A stretch of DNA of 40,940 nucleotides, taken from contig CANRHL010000006.1 of the NCBI GenBank assembly GCA_947630405.1, forward strand, positions 1 through 40,940, written 5' to 3'. Both the position numbers and the translations under genes were made by a program. Under the pieces are notes generated by a model. The model was given only the letters and a program-made list of their open reading frames with translations. It did no database searches and was not told where the DNA came from. Below are positions 1 through 9,026 of this stretch, in pieces; the first letter of the stretch is position 1, and each line of letters begins with the position of its first letter. The stretch comes from an uncultured Clostridia bacterium (GTDB lineage: Bacteria; Bacillota; Clostridia; Christensenellales; UBA1242).

Positions 1-3000
1 AAGTTATCTGTTTTAGTGCCGGTGTAGTTGCCTGTACCTTCTATTGTTATGTGGTAATCGCCAACTGTTGTAAAGCCTTCGTCTTTTGGAGAATAATTAA
101 ATTCGGTAATTTCAACTAAGTCCTGCCCAGCATATGTTAAAACTGGCATTAATTTTTGGCCAACATAAACTTGCGTGCCGTTGCCTTCATATTGTTTTCC
201 CTTAACGCCGCCTTCTACATAATAGTAGGTTATTGTAACATCTTTATCTGTGATGTCCTTTGGTTTAATGGTGTAAATTGCTGAAGCACTGCCGGTAAAG
301 TTTTTGTTATCGCCGGTTACTATAACCTTTATTTTGCCCGCTTTAATTAAATCAGTTGTGTTTTCAGTAAAGGTGTCTGAGCCAGCATCTCTATAATATG
401 CCACACTATACCCGTTGTCTTCCTCATTTAGTGTTAAGCCGTTTTGGGTGGTTACTGTGGCTATTTCTATTGTTTTAGCCTCCCTATTGTATGTGCTTTC
501 AGTTGCCTTTAAGCTTACGCCATCTATTATTGCTTTATTAATTGTAAATGTATCGGTTTGGCTACCAGTAAAGTTGCCTTTCTCCACTGCGGTTACGGTT
601 ACAGTGTAATCTCCTGCGTCTTTAGTTTCTGCCTGAACTTCTGCTTTAGTGAAAGTTGCAGTATATTCATCGGCAGTTAATTCAAGCGTTCCCGCCATAA
701 CTTTTAGGGTTATCTTTTGTACTGTGCGGTTATATGTGTATTCCCCTTGAACTTCTGCGCTTGTTATGGTTGCTTGTTTAATGTTAAACTCTGTAGTTCT
801 TGTTCCGCCATAGTTGCCTTGCCCGGTTATTGTTATGGTTGCTTTTCCCGCATCGGTGTTGGCAGAATAACTAACCTTATATTCCGTTTCAATAGTTAAT
901 TCCCTATTTATTGTAGCCAACTCATCGGTTAGGGTTAAGTTTTCTTGTGTTTGGGCTAATCTATTGTAGGTTTTATCCTCAACTCCAGTTATTTTAATTT
1001 GAGCGTCCCCAATATCTCTTGGAGTAACCGAATAGTTAAGTGTTAGGTCTATTACAACACTGCTGCCCTCGTTGCTCGTTATGTGCAATGTCTTTTGCCC
1101 GACATTTATTAGGTCATCTGCTGGCTGGTAATCCACACTAAAGGCGGTTATATTATGCCCGTTATATGTAATTGTTACTGATGGCTTAATTGCTGCACCC
1201 GTGTACGCAACTGAGCTTTCATATTTAACCATTTCGGCAACATTATCTTTTGTTAATGTGAATGGATCTATATTAAAGTTAACTGTTGTGTTGCCCGTGT
1301 AGTTGCCATCCTCGTTGGCATTAATTGTAATAGTATATTCGCCTTTCTCTATTGCGTTTTGTGGATAGCTTAAAGTGTAATCCGTTCCCACACTTAATAC
1401 CTTTGTGGCCCCGGCAATTTGGTCGGATACAACAACATTAGGCTGAATTAGATTGCCCGTGTAGGTTTGGTTTGCTATTTTGTCTACTGTAACTAGGCTA
1501 ATTTTCTTTTTCTCTATTTTAAACTCTTCTTCTACTGTGCCGGTGTAGTTGCCGTGTCCTGAAAGGGTAATGGTGTAATCGCCAGCATTAATTATTTCAC
1601 TCTTTACACTTCCGCCTTGCTTATATTCTACTGTATAGTCTGTTACTTCGTTTAGGCTTACTCCGCCATAGGTTATTGTTAGGCTTGGTTTGTTCGCCAC
1701 ACCATTATATGTGGTGTTGCCCACAACAATGCTTACTCCATCATTTAAGTTCCTAGCAAGGATATCGAACTTAACAACCTTTGTTCCGCCATAGTTGCCA
1801 ATACCTTTGAATGTGGCTACCGCTTGGTTATCTTGAGTGGTTGCGTTCCTATTATTAGAAAAGGTTACTTCATAATCTTTTCCTACTTGTAGTGTATACG
1901 ATCCATCAGGTATGGTTATTTTTGGAGTTAGGTCCTTCCCCGTGTAGGTTGGAGATTCAATAACCGGATTTAATAGGGCTATATCTTTACCATAAACTTT
2001 AAACTCCCTCTCTATTATGCCAGAATAGTTATCTTTACCTGTAATGCGCACATAATATGTGCCGTGTTCAACTGGTTTATATGGGTCAGGAAGTGGAACT
2101 GAATAAGCATCATCGGAAAAATATGCTACAGTATAGTCTGTATCCTTAACTAATTTTTCACTTCTTTCTAAATCGGTTATTGTTATAGCTGCATCAACTG
2201 GCTCGCCCTCATATTCCACATCGTTTACTTCTATTTTAAGCTTGGTTATATCCTTTGCCGTGATGCTATATGTTACTGTTCGGCTGCCCGTGTAGTTACC
2301 ATTCTCTTTACCCGTTATTGTAATGGTATAGTCGCCCTTATTTGTTTGGGTTGTATCGCCAGATAGTGTGTAATCCACATTCACTGTTAGTGGTTGAGAT
2401 TTTCCTGCAATTTTGTCGGTTACCACCACAGTTGGCGTGTAGGCACTGCCTGTATAGGTTATATTTGGAATTGCATCCACTGTAATGCTGGTGTCTGCTA
2501 TGTTCTTTGGATTTATCTTAAATGCTTTATCTGCCACTGTGCCTGTGTAGTTGCCTGTACCTGTTATGGTTACAGTGTAATCGCCTGCATTAATTATCTC
2601 AGCCATTGCGCTTGTGCCTTGCTTATATGTTAATGTGTAGTCTGTTACTTCAACAAGGCCCACTCCGCCATAGGTGATTGTTAGGCTTGGTTTATTTGCT
2701 ACGCCATTATATGTGGTGTTGCCCACCGTTATACTTACGTCTGTTAAGTCCCTAGCAAGAATTGTAAAGTCCACAACCTTCGTTCCGCCATAGTTGCCTC
2801 GCCCTGTTATTGTGGCTTTGGCAAGGTTACCTGGCTTGGTTGCATTCCTATTATTAGAATAGCTTACCTCATAGTCCTTATGTAATTCAAGTGTGTATGC
2901 TCCGTCTTTTATTACTACGGCTGGAGTTAAATCTTGCCCGGTGTAGGTTGGTGAGGCTATGGTTACATCTGTTAATGTGCTAACATCTTTACCAACAACT

Positions 3001-6000
3001 TCAAACGACCTATCTATTGTGCCAGAATAGTTAGCTCTACCAGTAATTCTCACATAATATGTGCCGTGCTCTATTGGTGTGGTAGGGGTTGTATAACCCG
3101 CGTCGGAAAAATATGCTACAGTATAGTCTGTACCTTTAGCCAATGTTGCGTCTCTATCTAAATCTTTAATTGTTATATTAGCGTCAACGGCACTGCCCGT
3201 GTAGGTAACATCCCCCACGTTAATGCTTAGGTTGGTTATGCCCTTTGCCGTTATGTTATATGTTACTGTTCGGCTGCCAGTGTAGTTGCCGCCCTCTTTA
3301 CCTGTAATTGTAATAGTGTATTGTTTTACATTAGTGCCAGAAAGGTCGCCAGATAATGTGTAATCTACATCCACCTTTAATGTTTGAGATTTTCCTGCAA
3401 TTTTGTCGGTTACCACCACGGTTGGCGTGTAGGCACTGCCTGTATAGATTTTATTTGGAATTGCATCCACCGTAACTAAGGTGATGCTCTTTGCTAGAAT
3501 TGTAAATTCTTTCTCGGTTGCGCTATTAAAGTTGCCCAGACCTTCTATCTTAACAACGTATCCTCCCGCCGCAATTGGGCTAGCAGCCACTCCTTTTTGT
3601 AAGTAGCTTAGCTTATAGTCCGTGGTCTCTTTTAACGCCGTGCCTTTATATGTAATGGCTACGGTTGGCTTGTTTACTTCGCCATTATATGTTGGGTTGG
3701 TTATGCTTATGTTTATATCTCCATCCGTAATGGCGCGTGGAAGGATATCGAAATGTTCTGTTCTTGTGCCACTATAGTTGCCTTTACCGGATATTATTAG
3801 GTCGGCTTGTCCGGCTGCAGTGTTGTTTGCATACGATACGCCATAGTCTGTACTCGTCAGCGCCTTGCCGTTGTCTGTAATAGTGAATGTTACGTTGGTT
3901 ATTGCGCTGCCTGTGTAGGTGTAGGTTCCAGTTATTTTCACCACAACAGTGCTGCCGTCTATGTTCTTGCCCGTAATCTTAAATTGCGTGCGGATGTTCC
4001 CGTTATAGTTGCCCGTACCTGTTATAAGCACATAGTAGGTGCCATTGCCTAGCGGTGTTACTGTTGAGCCGCTATAGCTATTTGTCGAATAATACGCAAC
4101 ATTGTAGTCCGAGCCTTTGGCTAATGTAACACCCCTATCCTCGTCTGTAACCGTTAGGGTTGGCTCAATCGCGCTGCCCGTGTATATCATATCCGAAATG
4201 CTCACTTTTAGGCCGGATATGCTCTTCTGTGTTATACTAAAGCTCAACACTTTGCTGCCCGTGTAGTTGCCTTTACCTGTTATGGTCACCTTGCCGCCGG
4301 TGGAAACATTCGTGTTGGTGTCGTAGGTTATGTCGTAATCCTTGCCCGATGCCAATGTGCCAACACTATCTCGCACCGTTATGCTTGGCTTAATTGGGCT
4401 GCCCGTGTAAACTTGGCTTGGAATAGGGTTAGGCATAAACTCCACATCCCCCGCCGTGCCAACATCTTTCTTGGTAATCTCAAGTGTGAAAGATAATGTA
4501 CCTGTATAATTGTATGTTTTAGGAGTAATTGTAACCGAATGGCTGCCCGCATCCTTAAAGTTGCCCGTGGTAGACATCGAAAGTTGGTAAGGATCTATAA
4601 AATCAAATTCATTTGGCAATTCTGAAATGTTTTTACTAATACAGAAACCTTCTATTGCATCATATTCCAACCATGAGATATCAAAAGGTTGCACTATTGA
4701 GTAGTTACCAGAAGATGGCTGCTCAATAGCTGGCTGAGACGATTTGCCATCATATTCTATTGTTATTTTGTCTGTTTTCTCAACTGATGTCGGTATTCCT
4801 TCTGCGGATACATTCATCTTATATAATGATCCATTTAAGAACAACCATCCAGCAACCATTTTTGCATCATCGACAGTCGTACCCCTAACAACCTGAATCA
4901 GTATAGACATTAATTTAGTTTGTTTAATAGTAAAGCTTTTAGTTAATGTTCCGGTGTAATTGCCCGTTCCTGTTACTTTAACTTGTGCTTGCTCGGTTGA
5001 GCTAGCACTAGTGTTGTTGCTATATTCTACTTTATAATTTCCGCTTGGTAAAACTGCGCCACCTAGATTTACAGTTACGGCCGGCTGGGCAGTAACTCCG
5101 CTTACATAACGGTCGGTCATATGCCCTGGGCCATCACTCCACTTATCTGCCACAGTCAGTGTGCCGCCAGTTATGCTTTTTGCCGTAATGCTAAAGTCCT
5201 TATCCTGGCTGCCGGTAAAGTTAGGCCCAATGCCCTCAAAGTGCGCCGTGTAGTTGCCCACATTTATGCAGTCACTTGAGTTGCCGCCCTTAACACGATA
5301 GGTCACATTATAGTCCGTGCCAGCAGTAAGTTTCTGCCCGTTATATTTAACCGTTCCCTCTGGTTTATGCGATGCCCCATCGTAAACAAAGGTTGTGTTG
5401 GCAAGCGTTATGTCGGTATTGCCAATGTTTCCTGCCGTTATGGTGTAGGAAATGCTTGCCGAGCCAACATAGTTGCCCTGGCCTTCCACCACCACATAAT
5501 ATGTGCCAGCCGAAACACTCTTAACCTTGCTGCCGTCAACCACCGTGCCGTTTGCCGTATCTTTATGGTAGGTAACCTTGTAATCGTCCTTGCCCAACGT
5601 CTTGCTCTTGCCATTTAATGTTATGGTCACGCTCTGCACCGCCGCCTTATGCTCGGCACCATCGTAGGCAAAAGAGGTTTTATCTAGTGTTATTGTTGTT
5701 CCATTGGTTATGCTCTTTTGGCTAATATACCAATTCTTACTTAATGAGCCAGTGTAGTTGCCAATACCTGTTACGTTCACTGTTGCATTGCCCGAATTCG
5801 TGTTGCTAACATAACTTACGTTATAGTCCACACCCTTAGTTAGTTTGCCTAGGGTTTTATCTGTTATAACCACGTCCGGAGTAATGGCCTCGCCCGTGTA
5901 AGGTGTGTCCGCAATCTCGCCAATCGTAGCATTCGTGCCAAGGTCGCGCGGATTAATGGTATATGGAATAGACCTCGTTCCCGTGTAGTTTCCACGGCCC

Positions 6001-8450
6001 GAAATGGTTACATTGTAATTGCCTGCCGCCGTTGCTCCCGTGCTGGTTATGGTGTAGTCCGTGCCTTTAACCAACTTCTTGCCCGTGCCGGTATCCGTTA
6101 TACTTACATCGCTCGGCTGGTGCGCACTGCCATCATAAGTGAACGGCGATATCGCCCCCACCGTGTAGCCCGTTGACGTCGATATGTCCTTAGGGTTGAC
6201 AGTTATCGTTATGGTTTTTATGAGGTCTCCCCCATCGCTCAATTTGAATTCAATACAATTAACCGTAACTGTATATTTTCCCACATTAACAATGCTAGAA
6301 ACTTCACTGTTTGAACTGTTTTTGATTGATGTTATCCAAATTTCTGATGGTTGTAATTGATAATAACCAGATGCACCACTTACATAAGGGCTATATAAAT
6401 TAAGTTTTGATTCCGAATTTTTGTCGAAAATTGTTGAGCCTGTATATGTGTAAGATTTTGTTGAGACATCCACCACATAATTGGACGCTCCATAACTTCC
6501 CGCATTGTTTCTTCTATCTACCGTGTAATAAACATAATATGAGCCTTGATAATTGCCTTTGCCATTAATTCTTATTCTGTGCTTACCGCTAAACAAACAG
6601 TTTGAATAGTTTGAAGAAGAACTCCCAGCAGGGTTGTAATATCCACTGGCAGATTCAGACATCCATCTGCCTTTATAGTAAACTTGAGGGTCATCCAATG
6701 TGTAATCCGAGCCTTTAGTGGGCTTGCTTCCATTATATGATAAATTGTTAATTATGTAATATGCTAAACTTTGTGGATAACCATCTGCCAAATAGTTACC
6801 ACCACCTGCACAATCTTGTAAAGACGAAAAAGTATGAAAACTATTTTGAGTGGATTGCCAAGACGAAAGTTTTGTGCCGCCAAGTGTTGCATCGCCAATG
6901 TCCTTTTCTTCTTCATAAATAACAATGTAACCTTTAAAGGTGGCATGCCCATCGGTATATTGATTATATGGACTGTGTTGAAGAAGGCCGGAAAGGTCCA
7001 CGTCAGCATACACTTCGCCAACACCTAGATTAGCGTTACCTACATAACAGCTGCTTACAACCGCGCTAGTTAATAAGGAAGTTACTTCTCTCCCAAACTG
7101 AAATAAGTAGTTACCGATACTTCCATAACATTGTTGACCCGTATATGGTTTCTCATTATATGGGGTTGTATATTCAACATTCCATTGTGTAGAGTATTGC
7201 CCCAACTCCGCTTGCACGTCAATGCATTGGTCCCAAAGGTCGTTAACATCAAAAGTAATACCATTCCCATAGCTATCATCTAGATTTAACTTATCCACGA
7301 TTGAAAGATTGGGCCACGCAGATGAGTTGCCAAAAAGCCACTGTCTAATATCCGCTGAATTTATATCTGGTAGACGTGTGCCATAATCGCAATCATATCT
7401 TTCCAGGAAAGCTTTTTGTGGATATATATAACCCTCATCACTACGCGGAATTCTATAAGTATACGGACTTCCAGAGTAGTCTGCAAGTTTTAACGCAATG
7501 CCGTTTATGGAAATCCAACCCGTGCTTCCAACTCTGTCTGTGGCCAATACATATGCGGCATCCTCAAACGGGTCAATCAATTCACCAATGGAAAAAGATT
7601 CTGGATTATCTTGTGTCACAGCACTCCACATGGCAGTTAGGCTCAAATTAATGCATGGGCGGATATAGTTTCCATAATCTCCCGGCCCGCCATCTCTCGT
7701 GGCGAAACCTCCATAGTCACCAAAATAATCAACCTCATACCGAGAGGGTATCCAAACTTTATCGTGAATCCACTGATTATAGACTGGGGAATACTTATCT
7801 CCCACAACCGCACCAAACACATCTGCATACGCATTAACTTCATAGTCCATAAGAAGTGGGTCAATTAACAAGTCTCTTATCGGACTAAGAGTTTCTAGTA
7901 GTGAATTTGGAGCCTGACATAAGGTATATCTAGCATCACTGAAGGAATAGGATTCAAAAGTTGTTTTCCCTAACTTATATTCTCCAATTGTTTCATGTTC
8001 CATCCTTAAATCGCAAGTTGCGCTAAAATCCATGTCAACGTAGCCTTGGGAGACATCCTCCTCCCCGCCGGCTGCTAAAGTTACAAAAGGAGTAAGGTCC
8101 TCTGATAAACCAAAAGACATAGCGGTCCACCGGTGGCCATCGATATTAAATACTGCGAGGTTAGTTAAACCATAATATCCCGGAGGCCCATCCATAATGC
8201 GAAAGTCCCCGTGAGAGAAACCATCTGTAAAGTCGTTATCATCAAAAAATTCCATTATGCTGGAGTAATCAAGTCCATATTCTTTGGCAGCTTCGGATGA
8301 AATTTTTTTGTTATTGCCCTTGAATAAAAAAAGTGTACCAAAAAGAGTGGCACACAAACAAATTACAAGTGCACTAATAACACCACATATTATTTTATTT
8401 TGAGTGCGGGTACCCCCCCCCCTACGGTTTTTTAAATTATCATTATTCAT
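1..8450 (-). CDS. Giant membrane-anchored Ig-like repeat surface protein, C-terminus outside window
   Basis: This is one open frame from an ATG at 8448-8450 to the left edge (2,816 codons, no stop); I checked the frame at several points along it. It has a weak AGGTGG ribosome site 8 nt before the ATG. Residues 1-19 are polar and basic. A hydrophobic segment at about 20-41 is probably a signal anchor or signal peptide. Residues about 45-300 resemble DUF6273-type domains (a DKVWIPSRYEV stretch and an RPxINL-like ending). From about residue 560 onward there are about 25 Ig-like repeats of 80-100 residues with the pattern YTG-x-AI-x-P, GTDYTV-x-Y and GxGNYTGT, as found in surface proteins of Clostridia. 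The codons for residues 10-13 lie in a run of ten G. Role is inferred: extracellular adhesin or stalk. The anchor or sorting end is not in the window. Many short ORFs on either strand here are shadows of this frame. Confidence 0.9.
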   Translation of the reverse strand, partial: MNNDNLKNRRGGGTRTQNKIICGVISALVICLCATLFGTLFLFKGNNKKISSEAAKEYGLDYSSIMEFFDDNDFTDGFSHGDFRIMDGPPGYYGLTNLAVFNIDGHRWTAMSFGLSEDLTPFVTLAAGGEEDVSQGYVDMDFSATCDLRMEHETIGEYKLGKTTFESYSFSDARYTLCQAPNSLLETLSPIRDLLIDPLLMDYEVNAYADVFGAVVGDKYSPVYNQWIHDKVWIPSRYEVDYFGDYGGFATRDGGPGDYGNYIRPCINLSLTAMWSAVTQDNPESFSIGELIDPFEDAAYVLATDRVGSTGWISINGIALKLADYSGSPYTYRIPRSDEGYIYPQKAFLERYDCDYGTRLPDINSADIRQWLFGNSSAWPNLSIVDKLNLDDSYGNGITFDVNDLWDQCIDVQAELGQYSTQWNVEYTTPYNEKPYTGQQCYGSIGNYLFQFGREVTSLLTSAVVSSCYVGNANLGVGEVYADVDLSGLLQHSPYNQYTDGHATFKGYIVIYEEEKDIGDATLGGTKLSSWQSTQNSFHTFSSLQDCAGGGNYLADGYPQSLAYYIINNLSYNGSKPTKGSDYTLDDPQVYYKGRWMSESASGYYNPAGSSSSNYSNCLFSGKHRIRINGKGNYQGSYYVYYTVDRRNNAGSYGASNYVVDVSTKSYTYTGSTIFDKNSESKLNLYSPYVSGASGYYQLQPSEIWITSIKNSSNSEVSSIVNVGKYTVTVNCIEFKLSDGGDLIKTITITVNPKDISTSTGYTVGAISPFTYDGSAHQPSDVSITDTGTGKKLVKGTDYTITSTGATAAGNYNVTISGRGNYTGTRSIPYTINPRDLGTNATIGEIADTPYTGEAITPDVVITDKTLGKLTKGVDYNVSYVSNTNSGNATVNVTGIGNYTGSLSKNWYISQKSITNGTTITLDKTSFAYDGAEHKAAVQSVTITLNGKSKTLGKDDYKVTYHKDTANGTVVDGSKVKSVSAGTYYVVVEGQGNYVGSASISYTITAGNIGNTDITLANTTFVYDGASHKPEGTVKYNGQKLTAGTDYNVTYRVKGGNSSDCINVGNYTAHFEGIGPNFTGSQDKDFSITAKSITGGTLTVADKWSDGPGHMTDRYVSGVTAQPAVTVNLGGAVLPSGNYKVEYSNNTSASSTEQAQVKVTGTGNYTGTLTKSFTIKQTKLMSILIQVVRGTTVDDAKMVAGWLFLNGSLYKMNVSAEGIPTSVEKTDKITIEYDGKSSQPAIEQPSSGNYSIVQPFDISWLEYDAIEGFCISKNISELPNEFDFIDPYQLSMSTTGNFKDAGSHSVTITPKTYNYTGTLSFTLEITKKDVGTAGDVEFMPNPIPSQVYTGSPIKPSITVRDSVGTLASGKDYDITYDTNTNVSTGGKVTITGKGNYTGSKVLSFSITQKSISGLKVSISDMIYTGSAIEPTLTVTDEDRGVTLAKGSDYNVAYYSTNSYSGSTVTPLGNGTYYVLITGTGNYNGNIRTQFKITGKNIDGSTVVVKITGTYTYTGSAITNVTFTITDNGKALTSTDYGVSYANNTAAGQADLIISGKGNYSGTRTEHFDILPRAITDGDINISITNPTYNGEVNKPTVAITYKGTALKETTDYKLSYLQKGVAASPIAAGGYVVKIEGLGNFNSATEKEFTILAKSITLVTVDAIPNKIYTGSAYTPTVVVTDKIAGKSQTLKVDVDYTLSGDLSGTNVKQYTITITGKEGGNYTGSRTVTYNITAKGITNLSINVGDVTYTGSAVDANITIKDLDRDATLAKGTDYTVAYFSDAGYTTPTTPIEHGTYYVRITGRANYSGTIDRSFEVVGKDVSTLTDVTIASPTYTGQDLTPAVVIKDGAYTLELHKDYEVSYSNNRNATKPGNLAKATITGRGNYGGTKVVDFTILARDLTDVSITVGNTTYNGVANKPSLTITYGGVGLVEVTDYTLTYKQGTSAMAEIINAGDYTVTITGTGNYTGTVADKAFKINPKNIADTSITVDAIPNITYTGSAYTPTVVVTDKIAGKSQPLTVNVDYTLSGDTTQTNKGDYTITITGKENGNYTGSRTVTYSITAKDITKLKIEVNDVEYEGEPVDAAITITDLERSEKLVKDTDYTVAYFSDDAYSVPLPDPYKPVEHGTYYVRITGKDNYSGIIEREFKVYGKDIALLNPVIESPTYTGKDLTPKITIPDGSYTLQVGKDYEVTFSNNRNATTQDNQAVATFKGIGNYGGTKVVKFDILARNLNDGVSIVVGNTTYNGVANKPSLTITYGGVSLNEVTDYTVEYKQGGSVKSEIINAGDYTITLSGHGNYTGTVEEEFKIEKKKISLVTVDKIANQTYTGNLIQPNVVVSDQIAGATKVLSVGTDYTLSYPQNAIEKGEYTITINANEDGNYTGNTTVNFNIDPFTLTKDNVAEMVKYESSVAYTGAAIKPSVTITYNGHNITAFSVDYQPADDLINVGQKTLHITSNEGSSVVIDLTLNYSVTPRDIGDAQIKITGVEDKTYNRLAQTQENLTLTDELATINRELTIETEYKVSYSANTDAGKATITITGQGNYGGTRTTEFNIKQATITSAEVQGEYTYNRTVQKITLKVMAGTLELTADEYTATFTKAEVQAETKDAGDYTVTVTAVEKGNFTGSQTDTFTINKAIIDGVSLKATESTYNREAKTIEIATVTTQNGLTLNEEDNGYSVAYYRDAGSDTFTENTTDLIKAGKIKVIVTGDNKNFTGSASAIYTIKPKDITDKDVTITYYYVEGGVKGKQYEGNGTQVYVGQKLMPVLTYAGQDLVEITEFNYSPKDEGFTTVGDYHITIEGTGNYTGTKTDN
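1490..3480 (-). repeat. Tandem ~990-bp super-repeat inside the giant gene
   Basis: Four consecutive Ig-like repeats are duplicated as a block. A stretch beginning at 3391 recurs almost unchanged at 2401, exactly 990 bp (330 codons) away, and a more diverged third match starts near 1411. At protein level the block runs from a YTGSAYTPTVVVTDKIAGKSQ unit to a TYNGVANKPSLTITYGG unit and then starts again. The period is a multiple of three, so recombination between copies would change protein length without shifting frame. Confidence 0.85.
8413..8422 (-). repeat. Poly-G(10) tract at codons 10-13 of the giant gene, probable contingency locus
   Basis: The coding strand has ten consecutive G bases 27-29 bp into the gene, in an AT-rich genome where no other such run is seen in the window. 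With ten G the frame continues for at least 2,800 codons. With nine G translation stops at codon 20, and with eleven G at codon 19. This is the classic arrangement of a slipped-strand phase-variable gene; expression switching itself is inferred. Confidence 0.8.
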
Positions 8451-8498
8451 ATTAACTACCACCTTTTGCTTTTTATTTTCCCCTTGTGCATAGCATTA

Positions 8499-8528
8499 TG
8501 TCACCCTGAGCCTGTCGAAGGGTCTCAA
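8499..8528. repeat. REP-like imperfect palindrome (CCCTGAGCCTGTCGAAGGG core)
   Basis: The core CCCTGAGCCTGTCGAAGGG (8504-8522) is an imperfect inverted repeat. From memory, the same word turns up between genes in many unrelated bacterial genomes and yields spurious peptides containing HPEPVEGS. It stands out against the AT-rich background, which suggests a mobile or REP-type element and not native unique sequence. Only one copy is seen here. Confidence 0.55.
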
Positions 8529-8576
8529 CCTTTTTTATTTTTGTTCCCCCCGAAAACGTCCCGAGTAAATCGGGGC

Positions 8577-8603
8577 CCCCGCAAGACGAATGTCAACGCG
8601 GGG
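8577..8603 (-). repeat. Dispersed hairpin element, copy 1
   Basis: A perfect 6-bp stem CCCCGC/GCGGGG closes a 15-nt loop. Read on the minus strand the loop ends in GACATTCGTCTT, the same 12 bases as the loop of the second copy after metG. Both copies are followed by nCCCCGA. The stem bases differ between copies but stay paired. Confidence 0.7.
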
Positions 8604-9026
8604 TTAAGGAGCAACCGAACACCAAGCCTATATTTGCAAAATGAAATGACGCAAATTGGCAATAGTGAGAGTTGCGACGTTTTTGTTAGTTTGTATTATT
8701 TTAAATTATTTTATAATAATTTGTCAAAGAAAAATCGACAAATTTTTAATTTTTTTTATAAAAATAATTTTTCAATAAAAATAAACCAATTTTTTATTTG
8801 TTATTTTTAATAATTTATTTTTTGTTAAAAATTAATAAAAAATCTATTTTTAATATAAAAATTCCTATTTTTTTGCGTTTTTTATTTAAAATTTATTAAT
8901 TTTACAAAAATTTTTATACATTTTTTTTTATTTTATGTTACAATTAAGCAGGAATTTATTATTCTAAATTCAAAGGTTGTAAGTTTACAATTTTTCATTA
9001 AAAGATAAAAAATAAAAGGATAAATT

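Larger units (their letters stand above)
8451..9026. other. 576-bp divergent intergenic region with palindromic repeats
   Basis: This gap separates the start of the giant minus-strand gene from metG. The left third (8499-8603) holds GC-rich palindromic elements listed separately. The right part (about 8690-8940) is almost pure A/T. Near metG there is a small palindrome TTGTAAGTTTACAA at 8977-8990 and a possible -10 TACAAT at 8939-8944 with no convincing -35. A reading frame across 8466-8810 is judged spurious because it reads through the repeat and then A/T-rich DNA. Confidence 0.7.

Noticed and set aside
6764-7864. Several short frames on both strands within the N-terminal part of the giant gene
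   Set aside because: They lie inside one continuous minus-strand frame with clear domain structure and have no start signals of their own.
8413-8422. G10 tract as a sequencing error breaking the gene
   Set aside because: The frame is open across the tract as given and gives a normal signal/anchor segment afterwards; an error would more likely have shifted it. True length still needs read-level checking.
8466-8810. 114-aa reading frame in the divergent gap
   Set aside because: It reads through the REP-like palindrome and other repeats and then A/T homopolymer DNA; no ribosome site, no recognisable protein.
8904-9026. T-box riboswitch upstream of metG
   Set aside because: No T-box core (TGGNACCGCG-like) and no leader terminator/antiterminator pair in the 120 bp before the gene; alaS follows tmk with only 26 bp, so it has no room for one.
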